Source: Pachyseris speciosa (Eukaryota; Cnidaria; Anthozoa; Scleractinia; Pachyseridae). Taken from it: DNA of 64,000 nt. The position numbers and the translations under genes are program-made. Numbering within the stretch: position 1 is the first letter of the stretch; the number at the start of each line of letters is the position of its first letter. The DNA is taken from NCBI GenBank assembly GCA_016490735.1, contig JAEMWC010000100.1:415001-479000 (forward strand). Reading direction: 5' to 3'. The notes beneath the pieces were generated by a model that saw only the letters and a list, made by a program, of their open reading frames with translations, did not search any database and had not been told where the DNA came from. Shown here in pieces: positions 55,107 to 64,000 of the stretch.

Positions 55107-55351
55107 CTTTGCTTTGGTAGATTTAAGGGGTAATGCCCGCTACCACATATCAATAAAACAAGCAATGAAAACGTAAAGCTTATGTGGGTACTTGAGCCTG
55201 AGCATTAGCCCGCTACCATGTGGCCTTAGTGCCTTTTGAGTGGCTTCAGCTTACTTGATCACATTAATTTGTGAAGTATCCTTGTCACTCCAGCCACATC
55301 CCACAAGCTTTACGTTTTCGTTGCTTGTTTTATTGATATGTGGGTACTTGA

Positions 55352-55433
55352 GCCTGAGCATTAGCTATGCCATGCTGATGAGGCCTAACAAGGCCGAAAC
55401 AGCTGTCCATGGCTGCTAATGCTTGGGCTCAAT
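55352..55433 (+). ncRNA. Type I hammerhead ribozyme motif, copy 3
   Basis: Identical core to copy 2, with CTGATGAG from 55375; predicted cleavage after C55407. It lies 327 bp downstream of copy 2 in the same orientation. Confidence 0.82.
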
Positions 55434-55979
55434 CTTTGCTTTGGTAGATTTAAGGGGTAATGCCCGCTACCACATATCAATAAAACAAGCAATGAAAACG
55501 TAAAGCTTATGTGGGTACTTGAGCCTGAGCATTAGCCCGCTACCATGTGGCCTTAGTGCCTTTTGAGTGGCTTCAGCTTACTTGATCACATTAATTTGTG
55601 AAGTATCCTTGTCACTCCTGCCACATCCCACAAGCTTTACGTTTTCGAGGCTAATGTTCAGCTCGTTTAAGACAAACTTGATAGTTTGTATATCTAGTAC
55701 TTTGTATCGAATGAAACCTTTAAAAAGGTCCTGAATTTTCAGTGATCGAATTCCCTTATTTACAAGCAATTGACCCAGAAAAAATAGCCCAACAAAACAA
55801 GCCATAAATTCTAAACATTGCAAAAAAATTACTACTAATTTGACATGCACGAGGTCGTATCAAATTCCGGTAGAAGAGTTCCGGATTTGTGCAAATGTGT
55901 GGCTTGGAGTACAAAAAGTGGTATTGAGGGACTGTATAACTTGAAGGTTTTATCAATAGAGCGTTTAAAACACAAGGTT

Positions 55980-56099
55980 GTTATCTATTGCATAACCTAC
56001 GTATTATACAAAAAGTTATACATCAGCGAAACAGGAAGAAGATTAGGTGACCAATTCCGAGAACATCTACGTGATGTCGAGAAAGATGACAAAGATTAG
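55980..56099 (+). pseudogene. Penelope-like GIY-YIG endonuclease fragment
   Basis: YKKLYISETGRRLGDQF then REHLRDVEKDDKD matches the GIY-YIG nuclease tail of Penelope-like retroelements (usual form YIGETGRRLGDRFREHL). No reverse transcriptase is visible beside it. It lies about 330 bp right of the ribozyme array. Confidence 0.65.
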
Positions 56100-57600
56100 G
56101 GACAATCTAGATTTCGCGGGTCGCGGGTGAAAAGTCGCGGGTCGCGGATAAATTGTCGCGGGTGAGAAACTAGTAATTAGAGTGCTCGTCTAATCTCTTG
56201 CTTGCTTGAACATGCTCGTGGCATGTGGAAGTAACGGAGATAGAAGCTAAACTTGAGCTTTATTTTGAAAACAGCTTATACCTTTCTCAAGTAAGTAAAA
56301 CTTCAAAGATTAGCGCGCGCTACAACAAAAGGTCATGTGTTATGGCAGGGGTACACGTGAACTTTGAGTGAAATTTGAAGGAGTTTGAAGAAGGGATCGA
56401 AATGGGGTAAAATGTTTTGAAACACCACAAGACAGTTGACACCCCACAAGGACACTGCAGGTTGCTGGGGAACTGTTTGGTGACCGTCAACCTATTTCTA
56501 ACTTCAACCCAGTTTTCAACCTTCATTAAATCTTCAATATTCCCTGTTTCCCTAAATTTAACTAACCCTTTGAGAAAAATTATTTCTTCCTAAATATACC
56601 CCAAAATCACCAAACAATTCACAAAATATCTCACATCATAGCTTCGTGTTATGAGCATAGAGATTTTTGATTGCTTGAAACACGAACAAGTTATTAACAT
56701 TAAATCCATGTTAAGCGACCTAAAAACGGTGTTCAGGTGTACCTCGCCTTAATCATATTATACACCTGATACAGTGGAACAACGGTCACATTTCGACGTT
56801 GGCCACTTTTTTCTACCAGCGGATACACTCACTCACTCACGACCACTCTCTACAACAGCCACTTAAATACCTGTGTCTTGAAATGAAATAAACTGAACGC
56901 AGACTTTCAAACTGTTCTTAATTTGACGTCTTTGACTAAGTTCTAATAGCTTGTGGGACGGCTGTCATTAAAGAAACATGCTATAGTGTCTCTCCTATTT
57001 ATCCTAATCATTCTATTTTATTTATTCAATTCTATATCACTCCACCCATGCTGCACAGTCAACTTTCCAACCTAAACCCCACCCCCACCCTATGTTCGTT
57101 CCATTTTGAGCAGCTCGCGTTTAAGACGCTGCGAGGCATTTAAAGAGCTCGCTTCTAAGCTTCCAAGCTCGCTGTTCAGCATTCCTTCTCTTTTTGTACC
57201 TGTCAGTTCTGAATTCAAAAAAGTAAGCACTCGATTTAGTTTCTTGAAGAACTATTAAATATTTCACGATTTTTCTTACCACAGAAGGTTGCGAAACGAA
57301 TGAAACTCGACTGAAAATACGACTTTCATAAATTTGCCTTCGAATTTTCACCGTTCAGTCTGTTGAAAAGGTTGCAAAGAAGCTTTGCCTACGTCGCAAT
57401 CGAATTGCAGGGAAGAATACAATATACATCAATACTATAATCCTTCGGGGACAAAATTATCAAAATTTGAGTTTTGCGCTGTTTGGTAAGAGGAATAATT
57501 AATTAATGTTGCGATTGGTAAGATTAAATTTACAAAATGGGTAAACGAAGGCGAGAAAAGCTAAAAAATTGATTTTTTGGATTATTCGCTCTCGATTTCT
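56100..57600. other. No gene recognised
   Basis: Contains a short TCGCGGG repeat (56115-56165). ACAGTGGAACAACGGTCAC/GACCACTCTCTACAACAGCC motifs near 56770-56865 recall pogo-type repeat DNA. No exon is supported. Confidence 0.35.
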
Positions 57601-57658
57601 ATGCGTGATAGCTGATTCGGGCTGCGTCCTCATCAGCTATCACGCGATAGAAATCTCG
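57598..57658. repeat. Hairpin with degenerate hammerhead-like core (- strand)
   Basis: ATTTCTATGCGTGATAGCTG faces AGCTATCACGCGATAGAAAT. On the - strand it reads CTGATGAGGACGCAGCCCGA then ATCAG. GAAT stands where a functional ribozyme needs GAAA, so it is probably inactive. Confidence 0.5.
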
Positions 57659-57848
57659 AGCTCATAATCTAATTGTTAAATAGAGAGCTTAAGAAACGAC
57701 GACGGCGACGGCAACGAGAACGCCACTAAACAACAGGCTTAATGAGCAAAAACAATAGCCTTGCACGTGCGTTTAACATTTTGGTACATTTCTTTGCCGT
57801 CCTCAGCAAAACAACAACGTGAAATCACCAAATGTTAGGTTTTCTGGA

Positions 57849-57973
57849 GCCGGTTCCTGAAAGGTGTAATAACGCTATTCCAGGGATAAATCTGCCTTAT
57901 TCCAGGAATACATGTTGGAATAAAGCAGATTTATTCCTGGAATAGATTTATTATACATTTCAAGAACCGGCCC
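57849..57973. mobile_element. Palindromic MITE (TTCCTGAAAGGTGTAATAAC family), copy 2
   Basis: GCCGGTTCCTGAAAGGTGTA (left) faces TACATTTCAAGAACCGGC (right). It is related to 38158-38280 and nested in the 57681 element. Confidence 0.8.
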
Positions 57974-57999
57974 CAGGAGACCGTGAGCGTATGACGGTG

Positions 58000-58219
58000 A
58001 ATAGACCATTTTACAGTTGCCGGTGAAAGCGTGGCTGGGGGTGACCTTGTTTACCTACCTTTTTTTCTGTAAATCATGTTTTTCTTACGCTAACTAGTGT
58101 TTAATCAGCATAATTTCCATAAGAAAAGCAGGTAGGTTTGTGTCAAAACAAGGTCACCCCTAGCCTCGCATTCAATCAAGGCCAGGGTACATGGCAAAGA
58201 ACTGTAAAATGGTCTATTC
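58000..58219. mobile_element. MITE with AATAGACCATTTTACAGTT ends
   Basis: AATAGACCATTTTACAGTTG (left) faces ACTGTAAAATGGTCTATT (right). GGGTGACCTTGTTT and AAACAAGGTCACCCC form a second, inner pair. It is nested in the 57681 element. Confidence 0.8.
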
Positions 58220-58779
58220 TTTTTTCTTTTACCCAACTTCAATGCCGTCTTTACTAATTTAGCTCCAGGATAGGTCGAAGCAAATTACAAGTTAAACTGG
58301 TTGGAAAAATCGCGAAAGAGGTACAATAACGAGAAATTACATTTTGAAATGACGTTTTCTTTGCCGTTGCCGTCGTCGTTGCTTAAGCTCCCTAATAACC
58401 AAACGAACACTCCGTCTGAACGTGGAATTAACTTTGCCGCGATTGAGTGAGACTAGTTTGTCACTTATCCTCTTCCGAGAGATCCTCTGTTGCCCTCTAT
58501 TGGTCGGCGATATTACCGCTTTGGCACCACGCTCCTCCAATGAAAACTGTGCAAATCTTTGGAGGCCAGAAACTCGGGATTTATTTTTGTGTGTATTTCC
58601 TCAGGTCGAACCAATTAATCTTACGCTAGATTTATCAGATTGTAACGGAATTTAGCGAAAATGTTCCTCACACGTTACCGCACCAAATTGTACGAGGTTT
58701 TTACAAATTCGAAATATTCTGAGTCCACATTCTTACCTGATCTTTTAAAAATATCAACAGAAGCAATTCCCATCATTTG

Positions 58780-60060
58780 GTTGTTAAGTCAGTTCCATAG
58801 TATAGCACCGAAATATCGGATAGACTTCTATGCAAAACCAGTCCTTGGTCTCGGTGTATTTAAAGACGGTTTTTGCCTCAAGTTCTAATTGGACTCGCGT
58901 CTGACGAACAAATCCTGAAGCGGAGTAGGAATCAACCCATAATAACATTTGCAAGATAAAACTAGGAATCACAGCGTTGAAAGTAAATATGTCTTAAAGG
59001 AATCCACTTTACAGTACTTAAAACTAGTTCGGTAGGCGTACACCAGTTAAGACGGTAAATTATCCTAGCGGCTCTGGCATGAATGCGATCAAGTTCATCA
59101 AACAGCGATTTGTTGCACGAGCCCCACACAATTAGACCATATAGTAAGACACCATATAATACGATTGACGGTGATAACCACCATATCAGGGGTAGTACTC
59201 ATAACACATATGGTGGTATCATCAGCATACATATGCAAATCACCCTCACAGTCAATCACAATGTCAGGTAAATCATTACAAAACAATGAAAATAAGGTAG
59301 GACCGAGCACAGATCCGTGAGGAAAACCGAATGTCACTTTTGGCTACGATAAGTTGGAACAACAACCGTTAATCATGGTGACTTGATACCTTTTTGCTAA
59401 ATAATCTTTCATCCATAGCCAAAGGTCTCCAGAAATTCCCATGCTTTGCAGCTTTTGGAGAAGCACAGTATGAGATATTGAATCAAACGCTTTTTTAAAA
59501 TCCACAAATACAATTCCAACTATCATGTTTCTGTCGAGTGCCCTTCTCGAAATTTTCAGTCATTTTACGTACCGTGGGATAGCCTTTCTTGTATGCCAAT
59601 TGGTGGGGGTTTCTCAAGTTGTGATCGGTCATGTGCGAAATAATAGAGGAAGATACAGGTCACTCCATTGTTTTTCCAGGAACGCTAAGTAATGAAATAG
59701 GACGATAGTTACATTTGCCCGTCTCGTCATCCTTCTTGTACATGGGGATTACATTTGCGATCTTCCACATGGCTGGAACAAATGTCACAATAAGCGCTTA
59801 CCTTAAAAACAGACATCAACGCCAGTATGATGGCTTTGTTGGCAAGCTCTAACAATTTTGGCGCATCCGCATTTGACAATTCGTACTTCATGTGTCACTT
59901 GCATTTGATTTCTAAACTCCCTATATTTTGTCCACAAAGCAGGATCATTGGAGGCTTTAGCCTTCAGCAGAGTTTTAAATCTTTTTTTTCATCCTATGCC
60001 GTATCTGAGGAGTAATCCAGGGAAGTGGTTGTTGTCTCATCTCAGCTTGACTTAACATAC
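58780..60060 (-). pseudogene. Decayed CR1-like non-LTR retrotransposon, reverse transcriptase region
   Basis: Read leftward in shifting frames: PWITPQIRHRMKKRFK (about 60030), ALWTKYREFRNQ, MYKKDDETGKCNYRPISLLS (about 59700), GIVFVDFKKAFDSISH (about 59510), GFPHGSVLGPTLF (about 59330), MYADDTT (about 59230) and RIHARAARIIYRLNW (about 59070). The order is that of a CR1/L2-type ORF2 from linker to C-terminus. Frameshifts and stops (breaks near 59526 and 59340) show that it is dead. The endonuclease is absent. Confidence 0.8.
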
Positions 60061-60141
60061 CAGACTAAATGATAAAAAGTCTACGCGTCAAAATTATATA
60101 GTTAAATACTTCATTGAACGTAAACAATCCTCTGAGATCCA

Positions 60142-60800
60142 GGGGCAGATATTCAGGATGGGACTCAAGAGTTGACGGGCAAATTTGGGATTAGCCAAAG
60201 TTTACAAGATGGGCGGCAGAGCCCCTTGGGACATTCTTTTACCCGACTAGTTCCAGAAGCCATTAAAATCCAGTGTTCTGATTGGGCGGAAATTTCCGGG
60301 CATTGCATTTTTCTGCCTAATCGGCGATCAGCATCTGATATATCGCACTCTTCTCGTGACTTCTTATACCAACAGGTAAATCCTCAATCTGCTGTCGGCC
60401 TTATTTTTGATCGTTTTACTTGTCTCGCTCGTTCGACAGGGTATCCTATACGAGGAAAGTTCTGGTGGAAAGGGGTTCATAAAACCCATCCTCGGAGACC
60501 CAGGGGCAGAGAGTCGGGTTGGGACGAAGATTCAGGACGAGCGAAAGTTTACAAGACAGTCGGGAGAGCCCCTGGGAACATTTCTTTATCGGACTCGTTC
60601 CAGAAGCTATTGAAATCTAGCTACGTGATTGGGCGGAAATTTTCTGGCAAGGAATTTTTTTCTGCCCAATCGGCGATCAGCTTATATATCGCACTCCTTT
60701 CGTGACTTCTTACACCAACAAGTAAGCCGTCAATCTGCTGTCGACCATATTTTTAGTGGTTCCACTTGACTCGTTCGTTGGACAGATTTATCCCAAGAGG
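60142..60800 (+). repeat. Tandem duplication of about 360 bp with TATA-type promoter
   Basis: AGGGGCAGA... begins unit 1 at about 60141 and unit 2 at about 60501. Shared parts include AGTTTACAAGA, TTCCAGAAGC, TGATTGGGCGGAAATTT and AATCGGCGATCAGC. Unit 2 has CTTATATATCGCACTC at 60680; unit 1 has the variant CTGATATATCGCACTC. An inverted third copy occupies 63700-64000. Confidence 0.75.
60683..60688 (+). promoter_or_regulatory. Candidate TATA box (TATATA)
   Basis: GCTTATATATCGCAC, preceded by an inverted GGGCGGAAATTTTC/CTGCCCAATC context and followed about 210 bp on by ATGAAGACCGG. The mirrored copy has the same TATA at 63817-63824 on the - strand. Confidence 0.4.
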
Positions 60801-60895
60801 AACATTTTGGTGGCAAGGGACCCACAAAACCCAGAAATCCACAAATTAAAATTGAACTCAAGCAACAATCACTTGTAAGGAACTAGAAAAATCAA

Positions 60896-61200
60896 GATGA
60901 AGACCGGCCGCAGGCATCGTAAACTTCACGCGAAGAACAGCATGCGGGAGCATGTAACTCGGTCTCTTTCTCTGGTTAGGAACATTGTTGTTAGGTTTGG
61001 GCTTTTTTCTCTGGTTTACGTACGGGCAGTGGGCCGCTCCTGAAACTCTTCGGGGCGATGAAATTTCTGTTGCACGGGCCAAACAAGTTTGCTGATCGGG
61101 CGAGAAGCACTCAGCTCGGCGGTTTAATATTTTGATCAATCCTTGGAATCGACCGTTTCAGCTCAATATCGAGAGAGACACGAAAAGTCCTTAGAGAAAG
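60896..61200 (+). pseudogene. 5' exon region of a RecQ-linked repeat gene, left copy
   Basis: Matches, in inverted orientation, 63310-63640: AAATCAAGATGAAGACCG, CGTAAACTTCACGCGAAGAA, GGGCCGCTCCTGAAACTCTT and GAAATTTCTGTTGCAC. It is interrupted by a stop in the best frame (MKFLLHGPNKFADRARS...). The right copy leads into a RecQ-like motif; this one does not. Confidence 0.5.
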
Positions 61201-63114
61201 TATACAGTTCCACTGTGATACATTGCATTGTTTTGGTTTTCATATTTTTGACTGGTATCTGTTGGATCTGTTGGCCAATATGCTTTTCTTCCCAAGGTGT
61301 GCATAAAAATATGCAGATTACCTTGCAGTTGTGATAATTGCTAATTGTGTTGTACTGTATATGCAAGATGCATGGTAATTTGCACAAGCTTTCCATGAAC
61401 TCTTTTACCACAGTGGTGCTGAGCTCAGTTAAAAAGTTTTAAAAACATATTTTAGAGTGGGCTTTTGCAACATCTTGCTGGAAACATTTACATTATGTTG
61501 ACTGTGCTGCAACTTTTAGGTTGCAAAGTTGCAGATAAAGCTGTTTAGAAGTTGATGCAGGATGTTTAGTGTCTTGTATGCACTCTTGTCTTTATAAACG
61601 CTCATGTGTATCCATAATATAACAATTATTAAATTCCATTTTTGCATGATACAGTTGTAGTTTCTGTGATTGCCAAGCCAATGGTACACCAGGAAAGGAC
61701 TTGATTTCTCCCATGAGACCACACCAATTTTGGAATGGGTTCTTCCTGTCACTGCCCTTTTCCTTGACAATTTTTAAAACATGAGAGAATGCTTTCAGTT
61801 AACTGAAAAAATGATTCCTTAAAAGGAATCATGTTTTCAGTTCCTCGCATACATGTAGTGTAAATGTGTTTTGTGCCAAAAGACCCTCGATAACCACCTA
61901 TTGACAAATTATTCTCAACTATACAGTTCACTGAGTCAAACAGGCTGATACAATGGTATCGCTAAGTATATTTAAATTATTTTTAAGGTAGGTTTCAAAT
62001 TAAAGAACACTACAAACAAACCATACCCATAACCTGAATACAATTACAAAATATGTTAACATGGTCACTCAAAGGACAAAATTTAGTAGCTTCTCAGTAA
62101 GATATCCCCTTTTAGATAAAGTGGAAATAAAAAAAAAACAATAAAATAATAAAATAAAACTAGAAGGGATTGCTAATTCATTTATTTTTTGTTTGTTCAG
62201 AAGTTTTCTTGATAGTGAGATGTAACTTTAAATTCAAGTTTCCAATGTAATCTGTTTGGATATTGTAGTCACTGTGATTATTTGTCACAAGCCTTATGGC
62301 CTCAGAGTTGTTATTAGGTTTTAGAGTAGCTGACTGGAATCTAACAGAAGGTGGCTTTTTTATGAGAATTGAAACAGCCTTCAAAAAACGTTGGAAACTT
62401 TTCATTGAAAAGCAGGTGGCTCAAAATGTAAAGAAGCCACTTTTCAGCCAGCTGCCAGCACTTCAGGAGAAGCCTACCTTGTACTAAATGAAATTTCCAA
62501 TGAGTATACCCAAGAAGAAATTACACCCACAGTTTCAGAGGGGGGTGCAAAAAAATTTAAAATTATTCTTAAAATTTAATTGTCCATCTGTTATCTGTTG
62601 GTCTTTCACTTTGCTTTTCTACAGCGGCCCAAAAGGGTCAATCACAAATCAATTTGCCAAAACAAACATCAGTTTCCCATAACATGAAACAGTTTCTCAA
62701 AACACAAACAATTTCCCGAAACACAAGTCAGTTTACCATCGCCATTCACTGAAACACCTGTAATAGGCTAATCATAGTAAGTGCACTGCACAAGATGTTC
62801 AGCAATACCATATCACACTGCCTAATTCCTAGGAGCTATGAAAGCCCTGTAATGCTACAAAAGGTATCAGGTCAATACCGTACCCCAATTACCATGCACA
62901 ACATCTGCCACAAACCTGCTAAGGTCTCAAAAAATTATTATGCTAACTCTAATAAGAGTGATGATTTTTGTAAAAATCTGTTTTCATCTTCACATAATAC
63001 ATGCCATTTTCCATTCCTTTCCCTCCAAAACACTGGAGTAGTTCCTGTTCGAGTCTTACTCTATAGCCAAGGTAATCACCTATTTCAAAAGCATAATCTG
63101 AACTCACATCAACG
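61201..63114. other. No gene recognised (spacer of the inverted pair)
   Basis: AT-rich, with a short repeat of AAACACAARTCAGTTTCCC type at about 62635-62745. Open frames up to 122 codons (62795-63163) lack family features. It may be intron or element body. Confidence 0.35.
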
Positions 63115-63189
63115 TCAAAATGGCATCTGTATGCAAGACAATGTCAGAGTATTGGGAAACTGATTTTGATTTGATAAATTGGTTTGTGA

Positions 63190-63297
63190 TTTCGGCCTCC
63201 GTACTTTTTCAAAAGCAGCCTTCAAGCCCAATGACCTTAACGACTTAACCTGGTCTTTCATGACTGTCATAATATAAGTGGATGGAGAGACAACCAC
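63190..63297 (-). pseudogene. RecQ-helicase-like motif Ia exon fragment
   Basis: After a CCCGTAG acceptor-like site the - strand reads VVVSPSTYIMTVMKDQVKSL then RSLGLKAAFE. This matches the RecQ block VVSPLxSLMxDQV...G. The preceding Walker A exon (GxGKS) is not present, so this is a fragment or a gene missing an exon. The family is common as multicopy genes in corals. Confidence 0.6.
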
Positions 63298-63309
63298 GAC
63301 TACGGGTAA

Positions 63310-64000
63310 ATTATTTTAAACTGGATTTTCTAAGGCCATTTCAAGGTCTCTCTCGAAATTGAGCTGGGCTGACTTAGAGTCGATTGTAAGCAGTCGATGG
63401 TTCGATTTCGTGAGCAAAACAAAATTCAACGGCTGCGTTTCACTCGCCCGATCGGTAAACTTGCCTGGCCTGTGCAACAGAAATTCCATCGCCCTAAAAA
63501 GTTTCAGAAGCGGCCCGCTCCCTGTGAGTACACCAGAGAGTAACTAAAACTCATACCAAACAACAACAATTGTGGCCGAGTTGTCAACAGTTCTTCGCGT
63601 GAAGTTTACGATACCTGCGATCGGTCTTCATCTTGATTTTTCTAGTTCCTTACAAGTGATTTTTGCTTGAGTAGAAGTTGAATTTGTTGATATCTGGGTT
63701 TTGTGGGCCCCTTTCCACCATAACTTTCCTCGCAGTGTCGATACAGCGATCGAAAATATGGCTGACAGCAGAATGGACGTTTGACCATCGGTATAAGAAG
63801 TCACGAAAGGTGTGCGATATATAAGCTGATCGCCGATTGGGCAGAAGAAAATTCCTTGCCAGAAAATTTCCGCCCAATCACGTAGCTAGATTTCAATAGC
63901 TTCTGGAACGAGTCCGATAAAGAAATGTTCCCAGGGGCTCTCCCGACTGTCTTGTAAACTTTCGCTCGTCCCGAATCTTTGTCCCGTCCCGACTATCTGC
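63310..64000 (-). repeat. Right arm of the inverted pair: promoter and 5' exon region
   Basis: Inverted counterpart of 60500-61200. On the - strand the order is TATA (63824-63817), a 5'UTR-like stretch, ATGAAGACCG (about 63634), then MEFLLHRPGKFTDRASETQ. The match probably continues beyond the window. Confidence 0.65.

Larger units (their letters stand above)
54617..55647. mobile_element. Hammerhead-ribozyme repeat array (retrozyme or Penelope-derived)
   Basis: The basic unit is about 254 bp (54617 to 54871). Sub-blocks from GATACTTCACAAATTAATG, ATTACCCCTTAAATCTACC and AATAAAACAAGCAA recur, first direct and then inverted, ending in inverted copies. GAGGCTAATGTTCAG occurs just before the array (54602-54616) and again just after it (55648-55662), as if the target was duplicated. 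In the related block at 48645-48660 this sequence is single and uninterrupted. Three ribozyme motifs lie inside. No protein is encoded. Confidence 0.8.
57681..58394. mobile_element. TIR element (AGCTTAAGAAACGACGACGG family) with two nested MITEs
   Basis: TTAAGAAACGACGACGGCGA (left) faces CCGTCGTCGTTGCTTAAGCT (right). Same family as 29231-30086. Two other MITEs have inserted in it. Confidence 0.8.

Noticed and set aside
56320..57351. - strand frames of 68-76 codons
   Set aside because: Short, no motifs, no splice context.
62795..63163. 122-codon + strand frame
   Set aside because: It has no domain features and overlaps the antisense RecQ-like region at its end.

Overview
The window looks like nuclear DNA of an anthozoan cnidarian, most likely a stony coral. 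The reasons are an intron-rich eukaryotic gene with metazoan-type residues, GT/AG splice sites throughout, and many dispersed elements of kinds I associate with coral genomes. These include TTAA- and TWA-flanked MITEs, a tRNA-derived SINE, Penelope remnants and a transposase family that I know mainly from cnidarians. The species cannot be named from the sequence alone.

Positions 935-26369 (+ strand) carry one conventional host gene. It is the bifunctional mRNA capping enzyme (RNGTT: RNA 5'-triphosphatase plus guanylyltransferase). I traced it through 17 consecutive phase-compatible exons; only the short first exon is missing and probably lies left of the window. Its introns are filled with mobile DNA: a SINE split by a TE that is itself split by a TTAA MITE, a 4.6-kb L1/Tx1-like LINE inside another TTAA element, a Penelope-type remnant, a minisatellite, and several MITEs.

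Positions 26370-34500 are mostly repeats: a TTA-flanked MITE, nested TIR elements, a 1.2-kb foldback with a second MITE in its centre, and a 1.4-kb element carrying a tRNA-like box. A plausible terminal exon of an unidentified gene sits at 30596-30753.

Positions 34516-42076 hold two convergent genes. On the + strand is a two-exon gene for a small cysteine-motif protein. On the - strand is a multi-exon transposase-like gene with good exon homology but signs of decay. Its first coding exon is broken by a 2.5-kb foldback element that contains nested palindromes and a dead tyrosine-recombinase-like exon. A MULE-like element with 11-bp target duplications sits just upstream of its start. A truncated second copy of the first exon lies at 50520-50884. 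A block of about 5-6 kb (42.8-48.8 kb) is duplicated at 50.9-55.8 kb.

The most striking feature is at 54617-55647. It is a rearranged direct and inverted repeat array carrying three copies of a type I hammerhead self-cleaving ribozyme motif, bounded by a duplicated 15-bp target-like sequence. A Penelope GIY-YIG endonuclease remnant lies about 0.35 kb downstream. This fits a retrozyme or Penelope-type ribozyme element.

Positions 56100-64000 hold nested MITEs, a decayed CR1-like LINE (- strand), and inverted, inward-facing copies of a promoter plus 5' exon. One of these leads into a RecQ-helicase-like fragment.
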